Part shown: piece after piece, positions 22,709-29,877 of the stretch
How positions within the stretch are numbered: the stretch's first letter is position 1
How the letters are laid out: every line of letters begins with the position of its first letter
NCBI RefSeq assembly: GCF_024198175.1
Contig: NZ_JAJVKV010000032.1
Span: forward strand, 1 to 37,916
Direction: 5' to 3'
Origin: Pyxidicoccus xibeiensis
GTDB taxonomy: Bacteria > Myxococcota > Myxococcia > Myxococcales > Myxococcaceae
DNA: 37,916 bases
Position numbers and translations under genes: made by a program
The notes under the pieces: model-generated
Databases searched by the model: none
What the model was told of the DNA's origin: nothing
What the model saw: only the letters and a program-made list of their open reading frames with translations

Positions 22709-24322
22709 TCACTGCCGGCCCGGCGCCTCCAGCACGGCCCGCAGCGCCATCTCGGCCGCGCGCAGCCGGGCGTCTTGCGGATCCACGCGCCGGGCCTCCT
22801 CCAGCCGGGCCAGCGCCCGCGCCACGTCACCCCGGGCCAGCTCGCAGCGCACGCCGGCCTCCAGCGCGCCCGTGTCCGACGGCCCGTACACCTGGGCCTC
22901 CGCCGCCGCGTGGCACCCCTCCCCCACCCGCCCGGCCTCGAAGAGCGCCCGCGCCAGCTCCACCCGCGTCTCCACGTGGGAGGGCGCCAGCCGCACCGCG
23001 TCCGCCAGCGAGGCCACCGACTCCTCCGCCAGCCCCCACCGCCGCAGCTCTCCGCCCAGGGCCCGCAGCGGCCCCGGAGCGCCCGGCACCAGCAGCGCCC
23101 GTGCCCGCGCCTCCCGCAGCAGCGCCGGCTCGCCGAAGCGCAGCTCCGCCACCATCCGGTCCACCACCTCCGCATAGGCCGGGTAGCGCGCGGGCCAGGT
23201 GAAGACCAGCCGGTACACCCACTCTCCGCGCGGCACGAAGAAGGCCATGAGGTGCGTGGCCCCACCCGGGCCTTCCAGCTCCGCACGCACCCGCTGCGCC
23301 GCCCTGCCGCCCAGCCGTGCCTCCACCGGCCCCGTCACCTTCGACGTCCGCCCCTCCGGCCCCGGTACGCCCGGCACCAGCACCTCTTCCTGGAAGTGCC
23401 GCGCCTGCGCCGCGCCGTCGCCGGGCTCTCCCACCTCAATCACCTCCGCGGAGAAGGTGGCCCGGCCCAGCGCCGGCAGGCCGTTGGAGAAGGTCCGCCG
23501 CCCGTGCCCGTCCTCCTCGCCCCGCCACCCTTCCGGCACCGACACCGCCACCCCGAAGCCGTCGTCGCGCTCCTGCCGCCAGCCGGAGCGCTCGCTCACC
23601 ACCAGCGCCGCCACCACCCCCGCCGCCAGCACCGCGCCCACCGGCCGCACCAGCCCCCTGCCCGCCGAGCGGGGCTCCAGGAACGCCCCCAGCAGCAGCC
23701 CGGCGAGCAGCCCGCCCAGGTGCCCCGCGTTGTCCACGCCCACCGACGTCCACCCCATCCACAGGAAGACGAGCACCGTGGGCAACGCGCTCTCTCCGGA
23801 AATCCACCGAGCCTTCGCGGCCGCTCGCCCGCGGTAGCGCCGGCCCAGCACCAGCAGCGCGCCCACGCACCCGTAGACGAGCCCGGAGGCGCCCACGCTC
23901 ACCGCGGCCGACCACCCCAGCGAGCCCGCCATGGTGGCCAGTCCCGCCGTCCCCAGGAGCGCGCAGTAGTCGCGGCGCCGGCACATGCGCTCCAGCGCGC
24001 CTCCCGCCGCCACCAGCACCAGCAGGTTGAGCCCCAGGTGCAGCCAGTCCCGGTGCAGGAAGTTGGCCGTCACCAGCCGCCACGCCTGCCCCGCCTCCAC
24101 CACCAACGGGCCCGTCTTCGCCCCCCACCGCACCAGCGCGTCCACGTCCACCGGCCCCGCCGCAACCAGCGCCCCGTGGATTCCCAGCAACCCCACGGCC
24201 AGGGTCAACGTGACCCAGGGCACCCCCTGAAAGGACCGGCTTCCGGCCGACTGACCGATGGACAACAGGGCCGGTTGGCCCTCCTCTTGGGGAGAAAGCC
24301 CTGTCTTTTGAGGGGGATACAT
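22709..24322 (-). CDS. Rhomboid-family intramembrane serine protease with long C-terminal domain
   Basis: 537 aa. The rhomboid core spans about residues 30-235 with six or so helices: TANFLHRDWLHLGLNLL (His90, His95 and Asn99 of the HxxxxHxxxN-type loop), SVGASGLVYG with the catalytic Ser146, and DNAGHLGGLLAGLLLG with the catalytic His201. A soluble part follows: a beta-rich domain (about 245-385) and TPR-like helical repeats (about 395-530). Rhomboids cut membrane proteins inside the bilayer; the soluble tail probably selects or docks substrates. The ATG at 24320-24322 lacks a good ribosome site, so the true start could be slightly downstream. Divergent from the FHA gene with a 51-bp spacer. 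Not of rhombosortase size. Confidence 0.85.
   Translation of the reverse strand: MYPPQKTGLSPQEEGQPALLSIGQSAGSRSFQGVPWVTLTLAVGLLGIHGALVAAGPVDVDALVRWGAKTGPLVVEAGQAWRLVTANFLHRDWLHLGLNLLVLVAAGGALERMCRRRDYCALLGTAGLATMAGSLGWSAAVSVGASGLVYGCVGALLVLGRRYRGRAAAKARWISGESALPTVLVFLWMGWTSVGVDNAGHLGGLLAGLLLGAFLEPRSAGRGLVRPVGAVLAAGVVAALVVSERSGWRQERDDGFGVAVSVPEGWRGEEDGHGRRTFSNGLPALGRATFSAEVIEVGEPGDGAAQARHFQEEVLVPGVPGPEGRTSKVTGPVEARLGGRAAQRVRAELEGPGGATHLMAFFVPRGEWVYRLVFTWPARYPAYAEVVDRMVAELRFGEPALLREARARALLVPGAPGPLRALGGELRRWGLAEESVASLADAVRLAPSHVETRVELARALFEAGRVGEGCHAAAEAQVYGPSDTGALEAGVRCELARGDVARALARLEEARRVDPQDARLRAAEMALRAVLEAPGRQ
24267..24282. repeat. Inverted repeat inside the start of the rhomboid gene
   Basis: AGGGCC-GGTT-GGCCCT is a perfect 6-bp inverted repeat with a 4-base loop, about 40 bases inside the annotated rhomboid start. 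If translation starts later than 24322 this would be a leader hairpin. Confidence 0.35.
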
Positions 24323-24325
24323 GGC

Positions 24326-24355
24326 TTGTACAGGTAAAGGCCGTTCTGCTATGAC
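24326..24355 (+). promoter_or_regulatory. Predicted promoter of the FHA gene
   Basis: TTGTAC (24326-24331) and TATGAC (24350-24355) are separated by 18 bp, resembling sigma-70 -35 and -10 boxes. The transcript would start near 24362, leaving a leader of only about 12 bases before the GTG at 24374, with no Shine-Dalgarno sequence. GTACAG (24328-24333) and CTGTAC (24355-24360) form an inverted pair bracketing the promoter. Confidence 0.45.
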
Positions 24356-24373
24356 TGTACGCGGACCCGACCC

Positions 24374-26191
24374 GTGCTGAAGCTCATCATCGAAGACGAC
24401 GAGGGGCGCAAGACCGTTGTTCCCTTCGTGCGTGACGAGATCACCATCGGCCGTCAGGAGGGAAACACCATCCGCCTGACCGAGCGCAATGTGTCTCGCC
24501 GTCACGCACGATTGGTACGGTTGAATGGCCACGTCGTGGTGGAAGACCTGGGGAGCTATAACGGCACCCGGATCAACGGCGAGAAGATCGCGGGTCAGTC
24601 CCCCCTGAAGGAAGGGGACCTGATCCAGATCGGCGACTACGACCTGGCCCTGCAGACCGAGGGTGCGGCGAGTGTCGCGGGCCCCATCACCACGAAGGTG
24701 CCCACACCCCGCAGGCAGGAGCTGCCAAGGACGGAGCCCGCGCTCGAGGCCATGTCCAGCCCAGGGGCGGAGGAGGAGGACGACACCTCCGACGAGCCCG
24801 GGTCCGACGAGGATGGGGACGAGCACGACCACACCCCGCCCTCCTCCAGCGCGGATCAGCGCCGGCACTCCACCTCCATCATCCGGTTGGATCAGGTGGA
24901 GGCGGGCCGCCCCCGCAAGGTGGCGGACGTCCCCACCGACGAGGCCCCCCGGCTGGTGGTGCTGACGCCGGACGAGCTGAAGGGCCAGGAGTTCGCCTGC
25001 GTCCGCACCGAGCTGCGGATCGGCCGCACCGACGACAACGACATCACGCTGGACCACCGCTCCCTGTCGCGCACGCACGCCAAGCTGGTGCGCGAGGACA
25101 CCGGTGAGTGGCGCGTCATCGACATGCAGTCGGCCAACGGGCTGACCGTCAATGGCGAGAGCTACGCCCAGGCCACGCTCGGCTCCGGTGACGTCATCGA
25201 GCTGGGCCACGTGAAGCTGCGCTTCCTCAACTCCGGCGACGCAGCGGACGGAGTGCCCGTCAGCGAGGGCGGGGCCTCCCGCTCCAAGCTGCCGCTGGTG
25301 GCGGGGTTCGTCGCGCTGCTGCTGGGCGCCGGGGCCGTCACCTTCTACTTCATGGGTCAGCAGCAGGGCACTCAGCCGGTACCGCCGGTGACGCCCGTGG
25401 CGGTGAAGCCCAGCGTCGACCCGGAGCAGCCCGGCACCGAGCCCGCGCCGCAGCCCGCCACCGTCGACCCGGGCCGGGCCGCGGTGGCGCCCGAGACGCC
25501 GCCTGCCGCTCCGGAGACGCCGCCCGCACCGAAGGAGACGTCGCTCGAGGAGCGGCTGGGCATGGCGCGCGAGGCCCTCCAGTCCCAGCAGTTCGACAAG
25601 GCCGAGGGCTACCTGTCCAACGCCCGGGACAAGAAGGGCAACCCCTCGAAGGAGGCGGAGGAGCTGCTCGTCCAGACGAAGTACGAGCGCACGGTGAAGC
25701 GGCGGCTCGACACCGCCCGCACGGCCCTGAAGGGCGGCAAGCTCGACGAGGCCGAGGCCGAGCTCAAGCAGAGCGACAAGACCCAGGTCTTCGCGAGCGA
25801 CCACGCGGCGCTGCTGGCCCAGCTGTCAGAAGAGCGGAAGAACAAGGCAGCGGCGGCAGCGGCGGCGGTGGCCCCACCGGCGGCTCCGAAGAATGACACC
25901 ACGGCCACGTCGGCCCAGGCGCCCGCTGAACCCTCCGCGGCCGAGAAGACGCTGAAGGAAGGCCGGGAGCATCTCAAGGCCAAGCGCTACGCCAGGGCCG
26001 TGGACAGCCTCCGCAAGTGCTTGACGCTCGAGCCCGAGTACCTCGACTGCCACATGCTCCTCGGCTCCGCACTGGCGAACGTCGGCAAATCCGAAGAGAG
26101 TATCCTGCACTATCGTCGTTTCCTGGAATTGGCCCCGCCGACCCACCCCCAGTTCAACAGGGTGAAGTCGTTCCTGGAGGAGGACGAGTAG
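24374..26191 (+). CDS. Membrane protein with two FHA domains and TPR-like C-terminus
   Basis: 605 aa from GTG at 24374. FHA domain 1 (about 1-95) has EITIGRQEGN, NVSRRHARL and SYNGTRING, the phosphothreonine-binding residues of the fold. An acidic and Pro/Ser-rich linker follows (about 100-185). FHA domain 2 (about 200-290) has LRIGRTDDND, SLSRTHAKL and SANGLTVNG. A single membrane helix (about 308-328, LVAGFVALLLGAGAVTFYF) leads to a Pro/Glu-rich spacer and TPR-like helices (about 395-470 and 535-600). Topology suggests cytoplasmic FHA domains and an extracytoplasmic TPR part. FHA proteins read Ser/Thr kinase signals, which are abundant in myxobacteria; no kinase gene is adjacent. It is followed 95 bp later by a response regulator on the same strand. 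Confidence 0.87.
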   Translation: MLKLIIEDDEGRKTVVPFVRDEITIGRQEGNTIRLTERNVSRRHARLVRLNGHVVVEDLGSYNGTRINGEKIAGQSPLKEGDLIQIGDYDLALQTEGAASVAGPITTKVPTPRRQELPRTEPALEAMSSPGAEEEDDTSDEPGSDEDGDEHDHTPPSSSADQRRHSTSIIRLDQVEAGRPRKVADVPTDEAPRLVVLTPDELKGQEFACVRTELRIGRTDDNDITLDHRSLSRTHAKLVREDTGEWRVIDMQSANGLTVNGESYAQATLGSGDVIELGHVKLRFLNSGDAADGVPVSEGGASRSKLPLVAGFVALLLGAGAVTFYFMGQQQGTQPVPPVTPVAVKPSVDPEQPGTEPAPQPATVDPGRAAVAPETPPAAPETPPAPKETSLEERLGMAREALQSQQFDKAEGYLSNARDKKGNPSKEAEELLVQTKYERTVKRRLDTARTALKGGKLDEAEAELKQSDKTQVFASDHAALLAQLSEERKNKAAAAAAAVAPPAAPKNDTTATSAQAPAEPSAAEKTLKEGREHLKAKRYARAVDSLRKCLTLEPEYLDCHMLLGSALANVGKSEESILHYRRFLELAPPTHPQFNRVKSFLEEDE

Positions 26192-26286
26192 AAGCAGCAA
26201 CCGAAGCAGTGGTTCACCGCCGGGCCCAATTTCCCCCCATGGGCCTCGAGCCGGGCAACTGACGCTCACTACAGCGAGGAGACGCT

Positions 26287-26880
26287 GTGCAGATTCGCAT
26301 CCTGGTGGTTGATGACGAGCAGGACAACTGCGACTACCTCAAGCTGGTGTTGACCCGCGAGGGTTACGAGGTCGTGACGACGACGGACCCCACGCAGACG
26401 GTGGAGATCCTCCGTGGCTCCGACTTCCACCTGGTCATCCTGGACATGATGATGCCGCAGATGTCCGGGACGGAGGTGCTCGAGCAGATTCGCAAGTACG
26501 ACACGGACGTGGCCGTCATCGTCGCCACCGCCTACCCGACGGTGGATACGGCGGTGGCGTCGCTGAAGGCCCAGGCTTCCGACTACGTGAAGAAGCCCAT
26601 GGAGCCGGAGCAGTTCATCACCGCGGTCCGCAACGCGCTCCAGAAGAAGGGCCTGTCGCAGGACCCGGAGGCGGATCTGCACCGCGCCATCGGAAGGACC
26701 ATCCGCGACGCGCGCAAGACGCAGGAGCTCACGCTCAAGCAGCTCGCGCGGCGCACCGGTCTGTCCGTGTCGCTGCTGTCCCAGATTGAGCGCGCGGAGT
26801 CCTCGGCCTCCATCTCCTCGCTGTACAAGATTGCCTCGGCGCTGCAGCTGCGCATGGGCGAGCTGTTCGGCGACACCTGA
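26287..26880 (+). CDS. Response regulator: receiver domain fused to an XRE-type DNA-binding domain
   Basis: 197 aa from GTG at 26287 with GAGGAG 5 bases upstream. Receiver domain (about 1-120): acidic pocket VVDDE, phospho-acceptor Asp53 in VILDMMMP, VATAYP and the conserved Lys in DYVKKPM. The C-terminal domain (about 133-195) is an XRE/Cro-like helix-turn-helix: IRDARKTQELTLKQLARRTG, LSVSLLSQIERAESSASISS. Most receivers pair with winged helix, LuxR or NtrC outputs, so a Cro/XRE output is uncommon. No histidine kinase gene is in the window; the upstream FHA gene may be linked through its signalling theme, but this is inference. The stop is followed by a 12-bp palindrome and a terminator. Confidence 0.9.
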   Translation: MQIRILVVDDEQDNCDYLKLVLTREGYEVVTTTDPTQTVEILRGSDFHLVILDMMMPQMSGTEVLEQIRKYDTDVAVIVATAYPTVDTAVASLKAQASDYVKKPMEPEQFITAVRNALQKKGLSQDPEADLHRAIGRTIRDARKTQELTLKQLARRTGLSVSLLSQIERAESSASISSLYKIASALQLRMGELFGDT

Positions 26881-26883
26881 GGT

Positions 26884-26895
26884 CGCGGTACCGCG
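26884..26895. repeat. Perfect 12-bp palindrome after the response regulator stop
   Basis: CGCGGTACCGCG is fully self-complementary and begins 4 bp after the response regulator stop. It could be a protein site or part of the termination region; nothing more is visible. Confidence 0.35.
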
Positions 26896-26898
26896 TCG

Positions 26899-26922
26899 CC
26901 GGCCGCCCTGACTAGCGGCCGG
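26899..26922. terminator. Bidirectional hairpin; stop codon of the crotonase gene lies in its loop
   Basis: CCGGCCGC (26899-26906) and GCGGCCGG (26915-26922) form a perfect 8-bp stem with an 8-base loop. The loop contains CTA, the stop codon of the minus-strand gene. It separates the response regulator from the convergent crotonase-fold gene. Confidence 0.6.
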
Positions 26923-27700
26923 TGAAGCGGGGCGGGCGCTTCTCCAAGAAGGCCGCCCGCCCCTCCTTCGCGTCCTCGCTGCCGAAGGCCGCCGCGCGCA
27001 GCTCGCGCAGCCGTGCCCTGTCTTGCGCCTCCAGCGGGGCCCGCGCCAGCCGTCCGAAGGACTCCTTCATCCCCGACACCGCCAGCGGCGCATGCCCCGC
27101 CAGGGTGGCGCACAGGGCGAGTGCGCGCGCCTCCGCGGCGTCCGCCTCCAGGCACTCGTCCAGCAGGCCCCAGCCGAGCGCCTCGCGTGCGTCCAGCTTC
27201 CGCGCGGCCAGGAACAGCTGCTTGGCGCGGGAGAAGCCCACCAGCCGCGCCGCCCGGGCCAGTCCCTCCGGCGAGTAGACGATGCCCAGCTTCGCCGGGG
27301 GCATGAGGAAGACGGTGTCCGGCGTGCCCACCCGGAAGTCGCACGAGGCCGCCAGGTCGAAGCCCGCGCCCACCGCCGCGCCCCGCACCAGCGCCACGCT
27401 GGGCACCGGGTGCGTCTCCAGCTTCAGCAGGCACGCCACCAGCGGGTCATCCGGCAGCCGCCCGTCCGCGCCCGGAGGGCCCAGGTGCGTCAAGTCGTAG
27501 CCGGAGCAGAAGGTGTTGCCCGCGCCGCGCACCAGCAGCGCGCGGACGTGCACAGCGGGCTCCAGCGCCGCGTCCAGCCGGGCCAGCAGCGCGTCGTTGA
27601 GCGCGTTGCGCCGGGCCGGGTTGGACACCGTGAGCACGCGGATGCCGCCCTCGCGGTCCTCCACCTCGAGCGAGGGCTCGGCTCCCGGCGACGGCTCCAC
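26912..27700 (-). CDS. Enoyl-CoA hydratase/isomerase (crotonase) family protein, atypical active site
   Basis: 262 aa. CoA-binding and oxyanion-hole segments are typical: PARRNALND, GNTFCSGYDL and VRGAAVGAGFDLAASCD. The two catalytic glutamates of classical hydratases (E144 and E164 of rat enoyl-CoA hydratase) align with Asp115 (GAGFD) and Pro135 (MPPAKLGI), so ordinary hydration is doubtful. Decarboxylase, isomerase or thioesterase members of the superfamily tolerate such changes. It is the last of three genes with the biotin carboxylase and biotin carrier genes, starting by GTG only 2 bp after the carrier stop. That suggests a role in acyl-CoA carboxylation or its reversal, or in branched-chain acyl-CoA degradation. 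Activity is inferred, family is clear. Confidence 0.85.
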   Translation of the reverse strand: MEPSPGAEPSLEVEDREGGIRVLTVSNPARRNALNDALLARLDAALEPAVHVRALLVRGAGNTFCSGYDLTHLGPPGADGRLPDDPLVACLLKLETHPVPSVALVRGAAVGAGFDLAASCDFRVGTPDTVFLMPPAKLGIVYSPEGLARAARLVGFSRAKQLFLAARKLDAREALGWGLLDECLEADAAEARALALCATLAGHAPLAVSGMKESFGRLARAPLEAQDRARLRELRAAAFGSEDAKEGRAAFLEKRPPRFTGR

Positions 27701-27702
27701 TG

Positions 27703-27915
27703 CTAGCCGAGCACCACGAGGACGTCGCCCTCGTTGACGGACTGGGCTTCCTTGCAGCGAATCTCCTTCACCGTGCCGCCCTCCTCCGCCTCCACCGGCA
27801 TCTCCATCTTCATGGACTCGAGGATGACGAGCGTGTCGCCCGCGTTGACCTGCTGGCCGACCTTCACCTCAATCTTCCACACCGTACCGGTGATGTGCGC
27901 CGCGACGTCCGCCAT
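27703..27915 (-). CDS. Biotin carboxyl carrier protein, minimal
   Basis: 70 aa from MADVAAHITG, consisting of little more than the biotinyl domain. The biotin-accepting lysine is in ESMKMEM; GQQVNAGDTLVILE and VNEGDVLVVLG form the flanking hammerhead strands. E. coli AccB is about twice as long, with an extra N-terminal arm; small stand-alone carriers are usual in multi-subunit acyl-CoA and decarboxylase complexes. GAGGAGG lies 9 bases before the ATG at 27913-27915, which rules out the longer frame beginning at 27933. It would shuttle carboxybiotin from the biotin carboxylase encoded 54 bp upstream. Confidence 0.9.
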   Translation of the reverse strand: MADVAAHITGTVWKIEVKVGQQVNAGDTLVILESMKMEMPVEAEEGGTVKEIRCKEAQSVNEGDVLVVLG

Positions 27916-27943
27916 GGAACCGTGCCTCCTCAAGGGGGTGGGT

Positions 27944-27961
27944 GGGGCTGGAGCGAGCCCC
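27944..27961 (-). promoter_or_regulatory. Intercistronic hairpin between biotin carboxylase and carrier genes
   Basis: GGGGCT and AGCCCC (27944-27949 and 27956-27961) form a perfect 6-bp stem with a 6-base loop inside the 54-bp gap. It could set different mRNA levels for the two genes by stabilising or partly terminating the transcript. No T-tract is seen. Confidence 0.4.
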
Positions 27962-27969
27962 GGCTGCCA

Positions 27970-29322
27970 CTACGCCGGCTTCGCGTGGTGCTCCAGGAAG
28001 TGCGTGTCCAGCTCGCCGGCCCGGAAGGCCGCATCCTGCACGATGCGCAGGTGGAGCGGGATGTTCGTCTTGATGCCTTCGATGCGGAACGACTGGAGCG
28101 CCGCCACCGAGCGCTCAATCGCCTCCGCGCGCGTGGCGCCGGAGATGATGAGCTTGGCAATCATCGGGTCGTAGTTCGGCGTGACGGTGTTGCCCTCGCC
28201 GTAGCCCGAGTCCAGCCGCACGCCCTCGCCCGTGGGGGGCTGGAACACCTTGAGGGGGCCGGGGGACGGGAAGAACTTCACCGGGTCCTCCGCGTAGATG
28301 CGGAACTCCAGCGCCGCCCCGCGCCGCTTCACGTCCTCCTGCTTCACCGTGAGGCGCTCGCCCGCGGCGATGCGCAGCTGCCAGCCGATGAGGTCCAGCC
28401 CCGTGGTGAGCTCCGTCACCGGGTGCTCCACCTGGAGCCGGGCGTTCATCTCGATGAAGTAGACCTGTCCGTCCGAGTAGAGGAACTCCACCGTGCCGGC
28501 ATTGGCGTAGCCGAACGTCTTCGCCGCGGTGGTGGCCGCGGTGAAGAGCGTCTGCGCCAGCGCGGCATTCTTGCCGTCCGCGAACAGCACGGAAGGGGCC
28601 TCCTCCACCACCTTCTGGTGGCGCCGCTGGATGGAGCACTCGCGCTCCAGGCAGTGGATGAGGTGGCCGTGCTGGTCCCCCAGAATCTGGACCTCGATGT
28701 GGCGCGGCGCCGGGAAGTAGCGCTCCAGGTAGACGCCCTCGCGGCCGAAGGCGGCCTTCGCCCGGTCCGTGCACTGGCGGAAGACCTTCTCCAGCTCCGT
28801 GGGGTTGTTGGCCACCGCCATGCCGATGCCGCCGCCGCCGCTGGCCGCCTTGCACAGCACCGGGTAGCCGATGCGCTCGGCCGCCGCCAGCGCGCCCGCC
28901 ACGTCCGGCACCACGCCGTCGCTGCCGGGGACGACGGGGACGCCGGCCGCGGCCACCAGCTTGCGGGCCTGGCTCTTGTCCTTCATCCGCGCCATGGCGG
29001 CCGGAGGCGGCCCCACGAAGGTGAGCCCCGCGTCGGCGCAGGCCTGGGCGAACTCTCCGTTTTCGGACAGGAAGCCGTAGCCGGGGTGCACGGCCTGGGC
29101 GCCCGTCTGCTTCGCGGCGTCCAGGATGGCGGCGACGTTCAGGTAGCTGTCCTTCGCCGCGGCGGGGCCGATGCGCACGGCCTCGTCCGCCTCCTTCACG
29201 AAGGGCAGCTCCGCGTCCGCGTCCGAGTAGACGGCGACCGTCTTGAGCCCCATCCCCCGCGCCACCGCGCTGATGCGGCGGGCAATCTCTCCCCGATTCG
29301 CGATGAGCAGCTTCTGGAACAT
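27970..29322 (-). CDS. accC: Biotin carboxylase subunit of an acyl-CoA carboxylase
   Basis: 450 aa from MFQKLLIANRGEIARRI, the standard family opening and length. ATP-grasp features: AVHPGYGFLSEN, the glycine loop ASGGGGIGM (the usual Arg of GGGGRGM is Ile here), RHIEVQILGD, RECSIQRRHQKVVEEAPS and EMNARLQVEHPVTE. It carboxylates biotin on the carrier protein with ATP and bicarbonate. GGAGG stands 7 bases before the ATG at 29320-29322. The operon continues into the carrier and the crotonase-fold gene, but no carboxyltransferase gene is present, so the acyl-CoA used cannot be stated; acetyl-, propionyl- or methylcrotonyl-CoA are possible. Confidence 0.9.
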   Translation of the reverse strand: MFQKLLIANRGEIARRISAVARGMGLKTVAVYSDADAELPFVKEADEAVRIGPAAAKDSYLNVAAILDAAKQTGAQAVHPGYGFLSENGEFAQACADAGLTFVGPPPAAMARMKDKSQARKLVAAAGVPVVPGSDGVVPDVAGALAAAERIGYPVLCKAASGGGGIGMAVANNPTELEKVFRQCTDRAKAAFGREGVYLERYFPAPRHIEVQILGDQHGHLIHCLERECSIQRRHQKVVEEAPSVLFADGKNAALAQTLFTAATTAAKTFGYANAGTVEFLYSDGQVYFIEMNARLQVEHPVTELTTGLDLIGWQLRIAAGERLTVKQEDVKRRGAALEFRIYAEDPVKFFPSPGPLKVFQPPTGEGVRLDSGYGEGNTVTPNYDPMIAKLIISGATRAEAIERSVAALQSFRIEGIKTNIPLHLRIVQDAAFRAGELDTHFLEHHAKPA

Positions 29323-29350
29323 GGCGCACCCTCCCCTGCGAAGGGCGGCG

Positions 29351-29379
29351 AACCTAACCCTCGCCCCCTCGCATGACAA
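29351..29379 (-). promoter_or_regulatory. Possible promoter of the biotin carboxylase operon
   Basis: On the minus strand TTGTCA (5 of 6 for -35) and TAGGTT (3 of 6 for -10) are spaced by 17 bp, ending about 30 bases before the ATG. The -10 is weak, so this is a suggestion only. Confidence 0.3.
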
Positions 29380-29422
29380 GGGTGCGCACAGGCGCGCAAC
29401 AGGTCCCTACAACCCCGTAAAT

Positions 29423-29438
29423 TTGCGGACTTGCGGAC
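29423..29438. repeat. Tandem 8-bp direct repeat in the divergent spacer
   Basis: TTGCGGAC occurs twice back to back (29423-29430, 29431-29438) between the divergent biotin carboxylase and small unknown genes. Head-to-tail repeats like this can bind two-component or other regulators; no binding protein is identifiable. Confidence 0.35.
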
Positions 29439-29460
29439 ACGTGACGTACCTTGCCGCCCC

Positions 29461-29841
29461 GTGAAGCCCCCCACTTCTTCAAGCCCTGGCGGCGTCGTCG
29501 ACCTGCACCGCGCGCGTCGCGCGAAGCGGCTGGACCTCTACCGTTCCCGGCAGGCGGACCGCGTCCGCACCGTGCGAGCCACGCTCGAGACCCTCACGCA
29601 GAGCGGCACCCTCTTCACGAAGGAGGGCACGCGGCGCGGGCTGTCCCTGCTGAAGGCCCTGCAGCTGCTGCAGCGCATCGGCGCCCGCCTCGAGGAGGCC
29701 TCCGGCGACGGCGTGCTGCCCGCCCCCCGTCGGCCGGAGCGCATGGACGCGCTCTACGTCGAGGTGGACGAGCTCTTCGAGCGCGCGGACAAGCTGGCCG
29801 GGCGCGACGAGGCGAGCGTCGCCCGGCTCCCGGGCCACTGA
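29461..29841 (+). CDS. Small charged protein of unknown function
   Basis: 126 aa from GTG at 29461 (a TTG at 29431 is also in frame). The sequence is Arg/Leu/Glu-rich and mostly helical: RRAKRLDLYRSRQADRVRTV, then LLKALQLLQRIGARLEEA, and a final ALYVEVDELFERADKLAGR helix. Coiled-coil-like heptad spacing is visible. No signal peptide, cysteine or catalytic motif. There is no clear ribosome site at either start, so start confidence is low. The gene is convergent with ftsZ, separated by a hairpin. I do not recognise the family; coding is supported by codon pattern (third-position GC) and by the terminator placement. Confidence 0.55.
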   Translation: MKPPTSSSPGGVVDLHRARRAKRLDLYRSRQADRVRTVRATLETLTQSGTLFTKEGTRRGLSLLKALQLLQRIGARLEEASGDGVLPAPRRPERMDALYVEVDELFERADKLAGRDEASVARLPGH

Positions 29842-29848
29842 CAGGCCC

Positions 29849-29870
29849 GGGCGCTCCGGCGGACGCGCCC
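29849..29870. terminator. Bidirectional hairpin between the small gene and ftsZ
   Basis: GGGCGC-TCC (29849-29857) pairs with GGA-C-GCGCCC (29861-29870), with one bulged C and a 3-base loop, just after the stop of each convergent gene. No T-tract. Confidence 0.5.
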
Positions 29871-29877
29871 TACCGCA

